The translations under genes and the position numbers were made by a program. Shown here piece by piece: positions 42,845 through 52,676 of a DNA stretch of 64,000 nt. This stretch comes from DB1 sp049323655 (lineage in GTDB: Bacteria > Desulfobacterota > Desulfobulbia > Desulfobulbales > SURF-16): positions 1 through 64,000 of the forward strand of contig JBMONO010000020.1 in assembly GCA_049323655.1 (NCBI GenBank). The letters run 5' to 3'. Positions within the stretch are counted from its first letter, which is position 1; each line of letters starts with the position of its first letter. The notes below the pieces were generated by a model, which saw only the letters and a program-made list of their open reading frames with translations, was not told where the DNA came from and searched no databases.

Positions 42845-44365
42845 TCACCCCTTAACCACGGTGAACAGGCCGAGGCCAAAATGGCAGCCGAAACCAAGTG
42901 CAAGGGGGCCGGATTGCGGTTCCGGAAAAATAATTTCAAGGAGAGTGCCGCTTGTATCCGGTTGGATCAATCCGCGTTTTCCCCGAAAACGGTAAAAGTG
43001 GACGGCTCGCCGGAGTCGTTGTCCGACCATAATTTCATCCAAGGTATTGACTTCCAACGGTTCAGGTAAACCGCGAAGTTGGCATTCTCGACAGATTTGC
43101 TCCGCAACCCCGAATTTTTTCTTTGCATGCCAGGGCCGTAGGTAAGGGGTGACAGACCGCCAAACTCTACCCTCCTTTGCATAATGACTATCCATTGAGA
43201 ACATCCGAATATTGCCCGCTCCTTCATAAAAAACCTGCCACTCGCTGCCATCGCGGTTAAAGAGACGATTCAGATTTTGCATCGCTCGAACCTGTGAGAT
43301 ATCGAAACCGGCGGAGGCGTGGATCAGCAGATGATCGATCCGCCCTTGAGTATTGGCTTCCGGAAGAAAAAAGGAGTGCTCGTGGTGATTCCCGTGAGGC
43401 AGATCATGGCCTGACAAGAGCGCGGGAATTTGTCCGAGATGCTTTTGCGTCAAGTGCATTAACGCAATGCGTGTTAATTCGCCGATTTTGACGGCATCCT
43501 CCATTCTGGGAAGCGGTTTGCCGTAGATGGCGAACCGAATGGTAGTGACAGGCTCAATTTCGGGTGCCGTCCAATGCGTGACAGTGCTTGCCGCTGGTTT
43601 CAGGCACCTTGCCGGCCGCCTGTAAAAGACACGTCGCGCAGCGGGCGGCTGGCTCCAGCCCGCTGCCTGCAATTCGCCTGTCTCCATGCTCACGCCCGCA
43701 AGCCAGGAATCAGGCAGCGTCAGGACGAATTTTTTCCCTCCTCGTTTTTGGATTCCTTTTCCCTCACTTCCCCGTATCCATAGTTCTCGTAACGCAACAT
43801 ATGCCGATGGTGACAGGGGGCAGAAAAGCGGCACCACTTCACCGATTTCTCCTGTTGCCGTATCAAGGGCGGTATCTCCCGGCCTGCAATGAAAATCCCC
43901 CTGCCAGTTCGCTAGCCGTCGGGCTTCAACCCAGCTTTCTGCACGCCCGAGATAGGCAAGACTGGCCAGAAGTTCGTCAAATAACCGCAATTCATCCGCA
44001 TCGAGAGTGACGCCGGACCAGGAGACAATCAGCTCGTCATCCGTCGCGACGCGGACAAAGGCGTCAAATATCAGCGTATTTTTGTCCCTTGCCCCTTCCC
44101 GCACCGGCATGTAGTGGCGGACATGGGAGTGAATGGCTTCCGGCAATCGGTAGCATGGAAGTGATTCGACAAGTTTTGCCAGGAGGGATTCCAGCCGGTC
44201 AACAGGATACTGCGACCGGTCAATCTTACGATGCCAAATGGCGATCAGCGCCCTGATAATGCGCCAGGGGGATGGCGGCCATTCAACATCGGCCTCGTTT
44301 ACATGGCGCCCCCATGGTGTAGCGTGATAACGACCACCGGAAAAGCGAAAACCGATGGTGAGCAT
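42845..44365 (-). CDS. csb2: Type I-G Csb2 (Cas5-Cas6 fusion)
   Basis: A 506-residue Csb2 (GSU0054-like), the fused Cas5/Cas6 of type I-G. It starts with a RAMP-type strand (MLTIGFRFSGGRYHATPWG). In this subtype the protein both caps the 5' handle in Cascade and processes pre-crRNA. Several histidines (ARHV-like and HGNHHEHSF segments) could serve catalysis; I cannot assign the catalytic one. GGAGGA at the end of csb1 is its ribosome site. Confidence 0.88.
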   Translation of the reverse strand: MLTIGFRFSGGRYHATPWGRHVNEADVEWPPSPWRIIRALIAIWHRKIDRSQYPVDRLESLLAKLVESLPCYRLPEAIHSHVRHYMPVREGARDKNTLIFDAFVRVATDDELIVSWSGVTLDADELRLFDELLASLAYLGRAESWVEARRLANWQGDFHCRPGDTALDTATGEIGEVVPLFCPLSPSAYVALRELWIRGSEGKGIQKRGGKKFVLTLPDSWLAGVSMETGELQAAGWSQPPAARRVFYRRPARCLKPAASTVTHWTAPEIEPVTTIRFAIYGKPLPRMEDAVKIGELTRIALMHLTQKHLGQIPALLSGHDLPHGNHHEHSFFLPEANTQGRIDHLLIHASAGFDISQVRAMQNLNRLFNRDGSEWQVFYEGAGNIRMFSMDSHYAKEGRVWRSVTPYLRPWHAKKKFGVAEQICRECQLRGLPEPLEVNTLDEIMVGQRLRRAVHFYRFRGKRGLIQPDTSGTLLEIIFPEPQSGPLALGFGCHFGLGLFTVVKG

Positions 44366-44366
44366 A

Positions 44367-45320
44367 TTATTTCCTCCATGTAACGGTAGTCACGCGCGGA
44401 TCGGCGAAAAGGTTTTCAGCAGCGACGGCCTGAATGAGTTCAGGCAACATTGCTTCAATTTCCTGTCGTGTCGGCATGGGAAAGCTTTCGGGACGAGTCA
44501 CTCGAAGCCGGAGCAGATCAAAATCACAGGCAGTGCGTAATCGCAATCCTTCGTCAAGAAACCGGCGAATTTTATAAAACATAATGGCCAGCAGGAGTTT
44601 TTCGGCATGCGCTCCGATTTGAAGGCCGCGTAACTGTGAAAGATCCAGGTTGAAATAGGCGATGATTTGCGGCGCTGTGTATTCATCACGCGGAAACGGT
44701 ACATTTCCGAAGCCTTTGGCCGTATCGCCGGATGGATTGACATGATCGTTTTTGACGCCGCCACTTTGGGCTACGGAGGCATCCGCAGCTTCAATAAAGG
44801 CCGACAAAATCCTTGGCAGGCGCAACCGGCCACCGGAAAGTTCTTTTTTAGCGAGAAAGACGCCGTGGATCAAGGCGTTGGGGTCGAGTCGCAAAAGGAT
44901 TTTAGCGAGCTTACGGATATCGACAGCGCCCTCTTCCATGTCGGATAGTTCTTTTTTTAAATTGTCGAAAACAGATTTGTCTTTTCCCTCCAAAATATAC
45001 GGAGAATTAATTCGGTGGGCCTCAAGCACGGAATTGGTCAACGCTTTTCCTTTTTCGTCGATTACCTTAATGACCGGCAGCCCTGCCAAGGGCGTACACC
45101 AGTCATCGGCAGCCGTATCCCAGCAAACCGCCTCCAGACGGTTGGCCATGCTCTGGGCCGACTCCACCAGCAGCATCGGCCGACCATCGGGGCTATCGTA
45201 GCGGGCCGCTCCCAAGTCGGGAAAACCGGTGGGTTGAAAACGGGTTCCCTGAACCGGCTTGAGGTCAGCCTCAAACAGCAGGCGGGGGGCGGTGGCGAGT
45301 ACAGAAAAATCGAGTGACAT
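44367..45320 (-). CDS. csb1: Type I-G Csb1 (Cas7)
   Basis: A 317-residue Csb1 (GSU0053-like), the Cas7 backbone subunit that coats the crRNA. Typical blocks are RLLFEADLKPVQGTRFQPTG and the LLVESAQSMANRLEAVCWD segment. It is placed between csx17 and csb2, with 25 bp and 1 bp spacing. Confidence 0.9.
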   Translation of the reverse strand: MSLDFSVLATAPRLLFEADLKPVQGTRFQPTGFPDLGAARYDSPDGRPMLLVESAQSMANRLEAVCWDTAADDWCTPLAGLPVIKVIDEKGKALTNSVLEAHRINSPYILEGKDKSVFDNLKKELSDMEEGAVDIRKLAKILLRLDPNALIHGVFLAKKELSGGRLRLPRILSAFIEAADASVAQSGGVKNDHVNPSGDTAKGFGNVPFPRDEYTAPQIIAYFNLDLSQLRGLQIGAHAEKLLLAIMFYKIRRFLDEGLRLRTACDFDLLRLRVTRPESFPMPTRQEIEAMLPELIQAVAAENLFADPRVTTVTWRK

Positions 45321-45345
45321 TGGTATTCCTCCTTTTTGACATGGG

Positions 45346-47460
45346 TTACACTATTTCCTGGACAGGAATGAAGGGCTTGCCGATACGGGAAAGATCGCCC
45401 TTGGCAAGCGGAATCATCAGCCCGGCAGCCAGCCGGACTGGATCAATGTTTGCCAACCCCGGTGGTTGCCGGGGATGAGCAGGTATTTTCAGTCCGGCGA
45501 TTTGCAAACGACGCCAGGCAATTGCAACCGCCCGTTCAGCCTGCTGTCGATTGCCGGTAGATAACAGCGTGACAATTTTTCCTGGTAACGGCAGAGGGCT
45601 GTCTTGTGGCAGCAGGCCAAGTTGATGCAGAATACTGCCCGGCGTAAAAAGTGGTTTCAGGATGATGAACACCGCCGGCGGTTGTTCACTTGCAACATCT
45701 CGAAAAGGCAGATGTTTGGGCAGATCGACATGCACCAAACCGGTAAGAAGCCCGGCAAGGCGCCGGTCATCTGTTTTGGCCTGCAAAAAGGCCATGACCG
45801 CAGCCAAGTCGGCCGCAGGATGGCCGACCAAGGGGGGACTTTCCTGTTGTCCTCGTTGGGATTCAAGCATGCGGCGGTTCAGTATCCGGATCAAATTGGG
45901 CAGCAGATCGTTACCGCTCCAGACCGCCAGGCGGCTGCCGGGATGCCATTCAACCTTTTTTGTTTTCTCATCCTCCCGGAGCGGCACAACCGAATTCCGC
46001 ATGGCGGAAAGTCCGGCCAAGGCACAGGCGAGGCGGAATTCATGAGAATTGTCGTCGGCTTCCAGCGCCCATTCCGCGCCAAGTTTTGGTGCCGGGGCCA
46101 CAGCCTCTTGCATCTTGCCGCTTTTGGCGCAGACCAGTTCAATCTGCCCGAGGAGCATGAGGAGGTTTTGGATGGCTAAACGTCCGCCGCCCTGGGTCAG
46201 GGAAAATATCTCATCCTCCAGCCGTCGCACCAGTTGCTGGATGCGGCCGGGGGCATTTTTGTCACGGGCAAATCGGCGAAGACGATCCAGCCAGGCATGG
46301 CAGTCGAGGTGGTTGAGAAGATCGGTTTGGGGGGTCCGTACGACCTGAATGCGAGACAGAGGGGTGGCCAGGTAGGCCTTTCCTGAACGCATCAAAAATG
46401 CGTAGCGCTGAAAGTCGGAAATTCCGCGATCAACCCCGAATCTACTCACAGCGCGGGTAAAATCAAGACCATCCTTTGCCGCACGGCGGCCTACGGTGAC
46501 GCGGCCTTCGGACAGTAAGGATCGGAGTTCACTGTAAGAAATGTCGTTTCGCCATAATGGCACCCAGGTCTCGGCTCGCGATTGGCCTTCATCGACCACT
46601 TTGCCGCAACCGGAGCCAGAACCAGTTGTTCGTACCGTAAAGGGAAAACTCAACGTTGCTGAATCATAACTCTCCAATCGTCGCGTTACAGAACTGGCGA
46701 AAAGCAATGCTCCTTCCAGCATAAGCACAAAATCCCACGGATTTATCAGCGAAGCTGAATCAAAACCGGTTGTTGCATTAGGACCGCCAGCGTTGCCGGG
46801 GGCAAATTGACCAATCGCCCTGCGTATCAAGCTGGGAGAGGATGTGCCGTAAAATGAACCTTTCAGCCAAGCAGTTGCATTGCTGGTCGATTTGCCGTCT
46901 GTCATGCTGAAAAGTTCTGTTAGCCGCTGCATAAAATTATTTGTGAAATCGAGACGTCCGTCATTCCCACCTGTTCCAAGTAAAGGGGGGTAGCTGGGCT
47001 TCTCTGTGCTCAACAGGACAGCAGCGTCAAACCATAACAAGGCAGTGTCGGGTAATGAGGCTCTGAGATGTAAGAGAAATAGCGTTTTTTCTTCTTGTTT
47101 GGGGCTCTCTTCTTTCTCGCCAACCAAATCTCTGACAAGGGTGATTACAGTTCTATAAGGAATAACTCTCTGTGCTGTTGCCGAAGCGATGGAATCGATA
47201 CCGTTTTTGTTGTCGGTTGGATAGAAGCCGCTTCCGCCATTCCAGGGAGCGACTATCGGAGTCGGTTTAAACTCCTCCAGGAAAAATCGCTCCAATTCCT
47301 CCCGGTTCAACACAGTGCGCAGGACAAACCGTTCGCCCTGCCAGCGTCCGGCGGCGTCTGGATCCTTCTGTTCCGCCACCAGTTTCAGAACACCAAGAGC
47401 CTTAAGGTAATGCGCCAGCGGGGCAGGCGTGCAACCGTCAAGCAGATGCTCGTGTGTCAT
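45346..47460 (-). CDS. csx17: Type I-G Csx17 (Cas8) large subunit
   Basis: A 704-residue Csx17, the large Cascade subunit of type I-G, starting with the typical LLDGCTPAPLAHYLKALGVL segment. By analogy with Cas8 it recognises the PAM. It overlaps cas3 by 4 bp (ATGA), indicating translational coupling. Confidence 0.9.
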   Translation of the reverse strand: MTHEHLLDGCTPAPLAHYLKALGVLKLVAEQKDPDAAGRWQGERFVLRTVLNREELERFFLEEFKPTPIVAPWNGGSGFYPTDNKNGIDSIASATAQRVIPYRTVITLVRDLVGEKEESPKQEEKTLFLLHLRASLPDTALLWFDAAVLLSTEKPSYPPLLGTGGNDGRLDFTNNFMQRLTELFSMTDGKSTSNATAWLKGSFYGTSSPSLIRRAIGQFAPGNAGGPNATTGFDSASLINPWDFVLMLEGALLFASSVTRRLESYDSATLSFPFTVRTTGSGSGCGKVVDEGQSRAETWVPLWRNDISYSELRSLLSEGRVTVGRRAAKDGLDFTRAVSRFGVDRGISDFQRYAFLMRSGKAYLATPLSRIQVVRTPQTDLLNHLDCHAWLDRLRRFARDKNAPGRIQQLVRRLEDEIFSLTQGGGRLAIQNLLMLLGQIELVCAKSGKMQEAVAPAPKLGAEWALEADDNSHEFRLACALAGLSAMRNSVVPLREDEKTKKVEWHPGSRLAVWSGNDLLPNLIRILNRRMLESQRGQQESPPLVGHPAADLAAVMAFLQAKTDDRRLAGLLTGLVHVDLPKHLPFRDVASEQPPAVFIILKPLFTPGSILHQLGLLPQDSPLPLPGKIVTLLSTGNRQQAERAVAIAWRRLQIAGLKIPAHPRQPPGLANIDPVRLAAGLMIPLAKGDLSRIGKPFIPVQEIV

Positions 47461-49862
47461 TGTTTTTCCTCCTCTTCTTCAGCTCCGGAGGCTCGCCAGT
47501 CGGCAAGGCGAACCAGGGTTTCCAGCCATGCCAGGCGAAACGGGCCGTAGGTGTCGAGCAGCTTTTGGGTCCGGGCGGTCCAGGACGGCCCCATACTTCC
47601 TGCACCGAGTTCCATCACATCGAGCCGAAGTCGGGTTGGCGGAAGGTTATGGCCGCCCGGAATTATCATCGCGGGCAATTCGTCGCCTTCCCACACGCCG
47701 CGCGCAAAGCGGGGACCAAACGGTTTGATCGGCTCGTTTTCATCGGGCATCGCCCGAAGAGAAAGTCGCACCTTGCCGTGATGGGCGGCAATCAGATAGG
47801 CAATCAGATCAGTATTCTTTTCTGTGTTGCCATGTTCCAACCAGGCAAGGGCGGAGGCCAGTTCATGGCGAAAATATTTTCGCTGGTGCCGGCGTTTGGA
47901 GGGAGACTTCGCCAGGAGGGGAGTTTGCCTTCGCGCCTCTTCGAGAGGACAACCATGCAGAGTTGCCTGAAAAACGACATGGGCCTTGCCGACATCATGC
48001 CAGCGACAGGCCTGAATAACCGCATTTTTCCCTTCAACCACCCCAAGCGCCCGGCAAAGCCCATTTCCCTGCTCCTCGGCATCCGCCAGATGCCGGTGCA
48101 GTTCCACCGCCAGGGTCCGCCTGCTGCGCCAGTCATCGCCGAAGCTCTCGGACGAAGGGTCTGTTTCTGGATGCGCAATCGGAGAAACGGGTTTCGACCA
48201 AGATGGCATCAGGCCAAAACGCTCCAAATAGCCACCGGCTTTGCCGTCGAGCATTAGAACATTTCCCGGCCTGATATTTCCCCTGAATGGTTTCCATTTT
48301 CCATCAAGACCATCCCAGCAATATGCAGAAGAGCCCTGTGTGTGGAGCCGTTCCAGCAATGTTTTCGCATGGCCAAGGGATGCGCGGCATAACTCTTCAT
48401 GACGAGGCTGCGGCTGGCTTTCCACACCGATGGTCAGATCCCGCCAGAAAACTTGGGAATCAAGGTCCTCGCCGTCACGGATATAGGGCGACACATCCAC
48501 ATCAAAACCGGAAAGATCTGGGTCGGTGTTGAACAGATCCCGAAAATCCTTGGCGCGCAGCACGGGATACAATGGCGCGTCTTCGTTGGTGGCGGGCAAA
48601 TCGGCGGCACTGGCGCTGATGAGGTCATCCAATTTGCTTCGCGCAATGGAAATTGTTGCCGGTTCGTAAGGGGTCTCCAGTTTTGCGTTTGGTTCGAAGT
48701 CTATCCAGAAGACATCGGCACCGCCGGTGCCATTGCACTCGCCGTAACGATTGCAGCGCCCAAAACGTTGGACGAGAGAAGACCAGGTCGCAAGCTCGGT
48801 AAAGAGAACGCGACATGTCATGTCCACCCCCGCCTCCACAGCCTGGGTTGCGACGATGATTCGACCCGCTCCGTCGGTGGCAGGTATTTCTCCAAGTTGC
48901 CTGTTGAGGCGCTTTCGTTCCGATGGACGGAAGCGTGAATGTATCAGCATCGTTTCGGCAGCCGGTTTCTGCCTCTCAAGGGCAGATAGCAGATTCTGCG
49001 CCCGTTCCACCGTGTTCAGAACCACCAAGGTGGTTGTTCCAGCGAGGTGTTGACCCAAAACTTCATTGGCCAGGGCCTCCAGGTAAATCTTGGCAAATTG
49101 CTTCTGGTTGTCAGCGCTCAAAAGAGTCTCGGCTTTTTTCAAGCGTTTTATTGCCGCTCGCCGTGTTTTGACCGCAGGATGTTTCTGTTCATCGGAAGTT
49201 AGGGCCAGATGAAGCGAATTTTCGAGATAAGGCTTCATATCCACCGTCTCAAGCCAGCGAGGATTGAGCGTTGCCGAAACCCAGAGGGAACGGCTGGGGC
49301 AGGCAAGAACAAAACGGCGCCGAAACGCCTCCAGTTGGGCCGAGGTGGCAAGCCCCGATCCCATGAGCTGGATCTCGTCGAAAACCCACAGCGCGTCGTT
49401 ATGCAACAGTCCGAAATGCACCGGCCACTGATAGCGGCTCATACCATAACCGCGCATGAGCGCCCGCGACAAAAGCATATCCTGGGTGCCGATCAGGATG
49501 GCGGATTTTTCGGGATATTCGACCCAGCCAGTATCATTTTCACCGCCCATCAGCAGATGGATGTCTGGCAAGGAAACTCCCGCGTCACGAAAAAAAGGTG
49601 ACGCGCTATCAAGCCATGCTTGGGCGTTTGCACAGGTTTGTTCGACCAAGACCCGCATCGGCAGGCAATATACCAATCGTCTCGGGGTTTCCTGGTCTTG
49701 GCGCAGGCATTTATAAAGCCAGGCGACGATAACTGCCGCGGTTTTCCCCAATCCTGTCGGGACATCCAGCAGTTGTGGCCACTGACCACAGCCGAGACGC
49801 TCCTGGTAGGGAAAAGGTCGGTGCCCGGTAATGTTCCAGAAAAAATCATGATAACTCAACAC
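47457..49862 (-). CDS. cas3: Cas3 helicase-nuclease, type I-G order (helicase then HD)
   Basis: An 801-residue Cas3. The helicase comes first: Walker A DVPTGLGKTA, DEAD-like FDEIQLMGSGLA, and the second RecA fold with VEAGVDM and QRFGRCNR. The HD nuclease is C-terminal (CRWHDVGKAHVVFQ, then HELASAL and AAHHGK). This reversed order is characteristic of type I-G. The GTG at 49862 is chosen because AGGAGGT lies six bases upstream. It degrades target DNA after Cascade binding. Confidence 0.93.
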   Translation of the reverse strand: MLSYHDFFWNITGHRPFPYQERLGCGQWPQLLDVPTGLGKTAAVIVAWLYKCLRQDQETPRRLVYCLPMRVLVEQTCANAQAWLDSASPFFRDAGVSLPDIHLLMGGENDTGWVEYPEKSAILIGTQDMLLSRALMRGYGMSRYQWPVHFGLLHNDALWVFDEIQLMGSGLATSAQLEAFRRRFVLACPSRSLWVSATLNPRWLETVDMKPYLENSLHLALTSDEQKHPAVKTRRAAIKRLKKAETLLSADNQKQFAKIYLEALANEVLGQHLAGTTTLVVLNTVERAQNLLSALERQKPAAETMLIHSRFRPSERKRLNRQLGEIPATDGAGRIIVATQAVEAGVDMTCRVLFTELATWSSLVQRFGRCNRYGECNGTGGADVFWIDFEPNAKLETPYEPATISIARSKLDDLISASAADLPATNEDAPLYPVLRAKDFRDLFNTDPDLSGFDVDVSPYIRDGEDLDSQVFWRDLTIGVESQPQPRHEELCRASLGHAKTLLERLHTQGSSAYCWDGLDGKWKPFRGNIRPGNVLMLDGKAGGYLERFGLMPSWSKPVSPIAHPETDPSSESFGDDWRSRRTLAVELHRHLADAEEQGNGLCRALGVVEGKNAVIQACRWHDVGKAHVVFQATLHGCPLEEARRQTPLLAKSPSKRRHQRKYFRHELASALAWLEHGNTEKNTDLIAYLIAAHHGKVRLSLRAMPDENEPIKPFGPRFARGVWEGDELPAMIIPGGHNLPPTRLRLDVMELGAGSMGPSWTARTQKLLDTYGPFRLAWLETLVRLADWRASGAEEEEEKQ

Positions 49863-50006
49863 GTTGACCTCCTTGTCTTGCTGAAAACCCACCCCGCGCG
49901 CCCGGCGAAAGCGGACGGCATACCCCTCTTTTTTCTCCTTGCATCCGATCCTACCACACCACCCCCGACAGGCAGTGTCAGGGTAAAAATTTTTTCGAGA
50001 TGTTTT

Positions 50007-50984
50007 TCATGTGTCCGTTTTGGCATACAACGCATACATCTGTTCCGCCTCCTGCCGGAGCAGTTCGCGCAGCGCAACCGGGGCCAGGGCCTCGGCTGTG
50101 GGGCCGAATTGCAGGATTTTCATCTTGATCTCGCGAAGATCAGCGGCAGGCAGGGTCAGGATCAGGGAGCCGTCCGGGTTTTCCCGTGTTTCCTGGGCCG
50201 GGTGCCAGGTCTGTTGCCGGACCCAGCGGGACATGGCGGGGGAAAAGCGGATGATCACGGGGAAAATTTCGGCGCCCTGGAAGATGCCGAAACTCGTGTC
50301 GAGCAGATGGCGCCAGCTCGAAGCCGGACGGCGGGCAAACTGCTGCTCGGCGACCGTCGCCCCGTCCATGCGGGCAAGATAGAAGTGGCGCCAGTCCCGT
50401 CGGAGGGTGCACCAGGCAAGCAGCACCCAACTGCCCATGTAATGCTGGAGGTGGTGTGGTTCCACCGTGCGGCGGACGGGATCGGTTTGTTGTGGTGAGT
50501 GGTAGGTGAAGGTGAGCTGGCGATCATTGAGCAGGGCGCGGGAAACGGTCCGGAACACCGCGGCCTGACCGGATGAATGGCCATGCCAGACGGCGGAAAA
50601 ACAGCGGCTGATACGCACTTCGTCAATGCCGATCTCGCGGCTGCTGCGAAAGAGCTTGCGACCGAAACGCTGGATGGCCTGGCCGATGAAACCGCTGTCG
50701 GCAGCGGTCAGCAGCTTGCGGGCCAGCAGGATTGCCAGCAGTTCTTCCTGGCTGATTGGCAGATCGGGCAGGGTGAAGGCCGCGTCATAGAAATAACCGC
50801 GGCGGCGCTGGTTGTAGAGCAGTGGTGCGCCAAGCTGGTCCCGCAGGCGGGCGATGGTGCGTTGGGCGGTGCGCTCGGATATTTCATAGCGTTCCGCCAG
50901 GTTACGGGCATTGGGGTAACGGTTGCGACGGATTTCTTCGTCGAACCAGAGATAGCGGTCAACGACCAGATGCTGGTTGCCCAT
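50007..50984 (-). CDS. WYL-domain transcriptional regulator
   Basis: A 325-residue regulator: N-terminal HTH (NARNLAERYEISERTAQRTI) then a WYL domain (HYMGSWVLLAWCTLRRDWRHF carries the conserved Trp-containing core) and a C-terminal extension (WCX). WYL regulators often head cas operons and act as nucleic-acid- or nucleotide-sensing repressors or activators. It is 144 bp upstream of cas3 on the same strand. A 6-6-6 inverted repeat lies 40 bp ahead of its start. Confidence 0.88.
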   Translation of the reverse strand: MGNQHLVVDRYLWFDEEIRRNRYPNARNLAERYEISERTAQRTIARLRDQLGAPLLYNQRRRGYFYDAAFTLPDLPISQEELLAILLARKLLTAADSGFIGQAIQRFGRKLFRSSREIGIDEVRISRCFSAVWHGHSSGQAAVFRTVSRALLNDRQLTFTYHSPQQTDPVRRTVEPHHLQHYMGSWVLLAWCTLRRDWRHFYLARMDGATVAEQQFARRPASSWRHLLDTSFGIFQGAEIFPVIIRFSPAMSRWVRQQTWHPAQETRENPDGSLILTLPAADLREIKMKILQFGPTAEALAPVALRELLRQEAEQMYALYAKTDT

Positions 50985-51023
50985 GGCAGTTCTGCGCCTC
51001 CCTCAAACGGTTATGTGTTCGTG

Positions 51024-51041
51024 GGTGTTGTCAGGAACACC
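51024..51041. promoter_or_regulatory. Candidate WYL-regulator operator
   Basis: GGTGTT-GTCAGG-AACACC, perfect 6-bp arms, upstream of the WYL gene. The octamer GTTATGTG flanks it on both sides (51010 and 51069). The rest of the 276-bp gap holds nothing I recognise. Confidence 0.4.
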
Positions 51042-51260
51042 ATAATCGATGGAGCTGGTTTGGCAACAGTTATGTGATGGGAGTTGGATGCTTTTCGTGC
51101 GGTTCATCCTGCCGCTGGCGCAAAGTTGCCTGTGCGAGGGGCAGGGATATCCACCAATGGTTCCGGCATTGCCGGGGCCGGGCAATGGGTGATGAGGATC
51201 GAAGCAATGAGTGCCGGCAGAGTTGGCAAGAAGAGAAAGAAAATCCGGCGTCAGTCGGGT

Positions 51261-52439
51261 TTACTCCGTCCGCTGGATATAAAACGAAAAATCATTCAGG
51301 ACATCGGTGATGGGTATGGCAAAACCGATTCCTTCGGTTTCCCGCAGAATGGCGGTATTGACCCCAATCACCCTGCCCTGGGAATCGATGAGCGGGCCGC
51401 CCGAGTTGCCAGGATTGATGGGGGCATCGGTCTGAATGACCAGATTGTCGTTATATTTGCGATAGCCGGAAATGATGCCGGCGGTGACGGTGTGAGTCAG
51501 CCCGGCGGGATTGCCGATGGTGTAGACCTTATCCCCCTGTTTCATCTGCAGCGCGGCAGGGGAGACAGCGATGGCGGGAGTATCGACCGTTAAAAGGGAA
51601 AGCAGGGCGAGATCGTGCGTGCTGCTCGGGTTGACGCTGCTGACCTGATGCTCGCTGCCGTCGATCAGAATCACCCGGAGATTGTCGGAAGAAGACTGCT
51701 GATAGGCCTGAAGCTGTTCCTCCAGTTGTAACAGGATTGCTTGCGCCTGCGCGATCTCCTCATCCCGCACCTGGATCTGGCGCCTGATCTGGTCAACAAG
51801 CTCCTTGTCCCTGACCTGGGGAATGTTTTTGCGCAGGTAATTGAGATGATCCTGGGCGGCCTTGATGTCGGCGGCAAGACGGTCTCTTTTCTGCTGCGTG
51901 TCTGCCACGATTTTCTTATCCACCTCGATCACATGCTTGTTGGTGATCACATGGCCCTGATCATCGATAAAGAAGCCGGACCCGCTTCCCCAGGGACTTT
52001 TGATAAAAACAGTGGCATTTCTGGCCGCTTCGATGGCGTTGCTGGCCGGGAACTGATCGTTGAGCTGCTGCCCGAGTCCAAATGCATTTGGGGCCGCAGA
52101 GGGCGACGACGTTTTTCCTGTCACCCGCTCCGTCACCGGCTGGGGGCGTGGTGCCGGGCTTTCGGTGGAAAAGGTCGACTGCCGGTCGTTGTCCGCGTCG
52201 TGCTTACCCCCCTGTCGGGTGCCCAGCCAGTAACTGCCGAGGCCGATGCCGGCAAGAAGAAAGACGGCAAGCGCCACCTTCCAAACCCCTCCCTGTGCGA
52301 GTCTGTTTTTTCCCGCTGCAGCGTTTGTTTTGGCCGCCATTGCCTCCTGGCGTTCACGGAATTTTGCGAAGATGATTCCGCATTTTTCGCATTCGCTATT
52401 ACTGCCGGGCTGTTGACAGCCGCACTTCGGACACTGCAT
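51261..52439 (-). CDS. Membrane-anchored trypsin-like protease with coiled-coil insert
   Basis: A 392-residue protein: zinc ribbon (CPKCGC, CEKC) at residues 3-20, one TM helix at about 53-72, a low-complexity linker, then an S1C/HtrA-like protease. The triad is His169 (TNKHVIE), Asp276 (STHDLALL) and Ser346 (GNSGGPL). Between His and Asp is an extra 75-residue charged coiled coil (about 173-250). There is no PDZ domain. The zinc ribbon would be cytoplasmic and the protease periplasmic. Likely a quality-control or signalling protease; the substrate is unknown. Confidence 0.85.
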   Translation of the reverse strand: MQCPKCGCQQPGSNSECEKCGIIFAKFRERQEAMAAKTNAAAGKNRLAQGGVWKVALAVFLLAGIGLGSYWLGTRQGGKHDADNDRQSTFSTESPAPRPQPVTERVTGKTSSPSAAPNAFGLGQQLNDQFPASNAIEAARNATVFIKSPWGSGSGFFIDDQGHVITNKHVIEVDKKIVADTQQKRDRLAADIKAAQDHLNYLRKNIPQVRDKELVDQIRRQIQVRDEEIAQAQAILLQLEEQLQAYQQSSSDNLRVILIDGSEHQVSSVNPSSTHDLALLSLLTVDTPAIAVSPAALQMKQGDKVYTIGNPAGLTHTVTAGIISGYRKYNDNLVIQTDAPINPGNSGGPLIDSQGRVIGVNTAILRETEGIGFAIPITDVLNDFSFYIQRTE

Positions 52440-52676
52440 GACGATGCTCCTCCTTGCCTTTCACGTTGCGGTTAGTAACACTGTTGTATCACAAATTTGG
52501 GCAGAGAGAAAATGTCTTTCTAGGATGGCGGTGGGGGATATTTTTTCACCATCAGCGGTTACCGGCACCTCACTGCAGGAAAAGCGGGAGAGAGGTGGAT
52601 GATGGTGAAGATTGCCTGGGGCAGTGGCAGACCTGACCATATCTATTTTGGCTTTTTGGGAAGGGGCGACCTCTGT

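Noticed and set aside
44788..44803. Repeat-like GCTTCAATAAAGGCCG inside csb1 (also GCTTCAAT at about 44452), reminiscent of cas-regulating crRNA-like genes
   Set aside because: Both lie in conserved coding sequence, match only the repeat end, and no second repeat or promoter is nearby.
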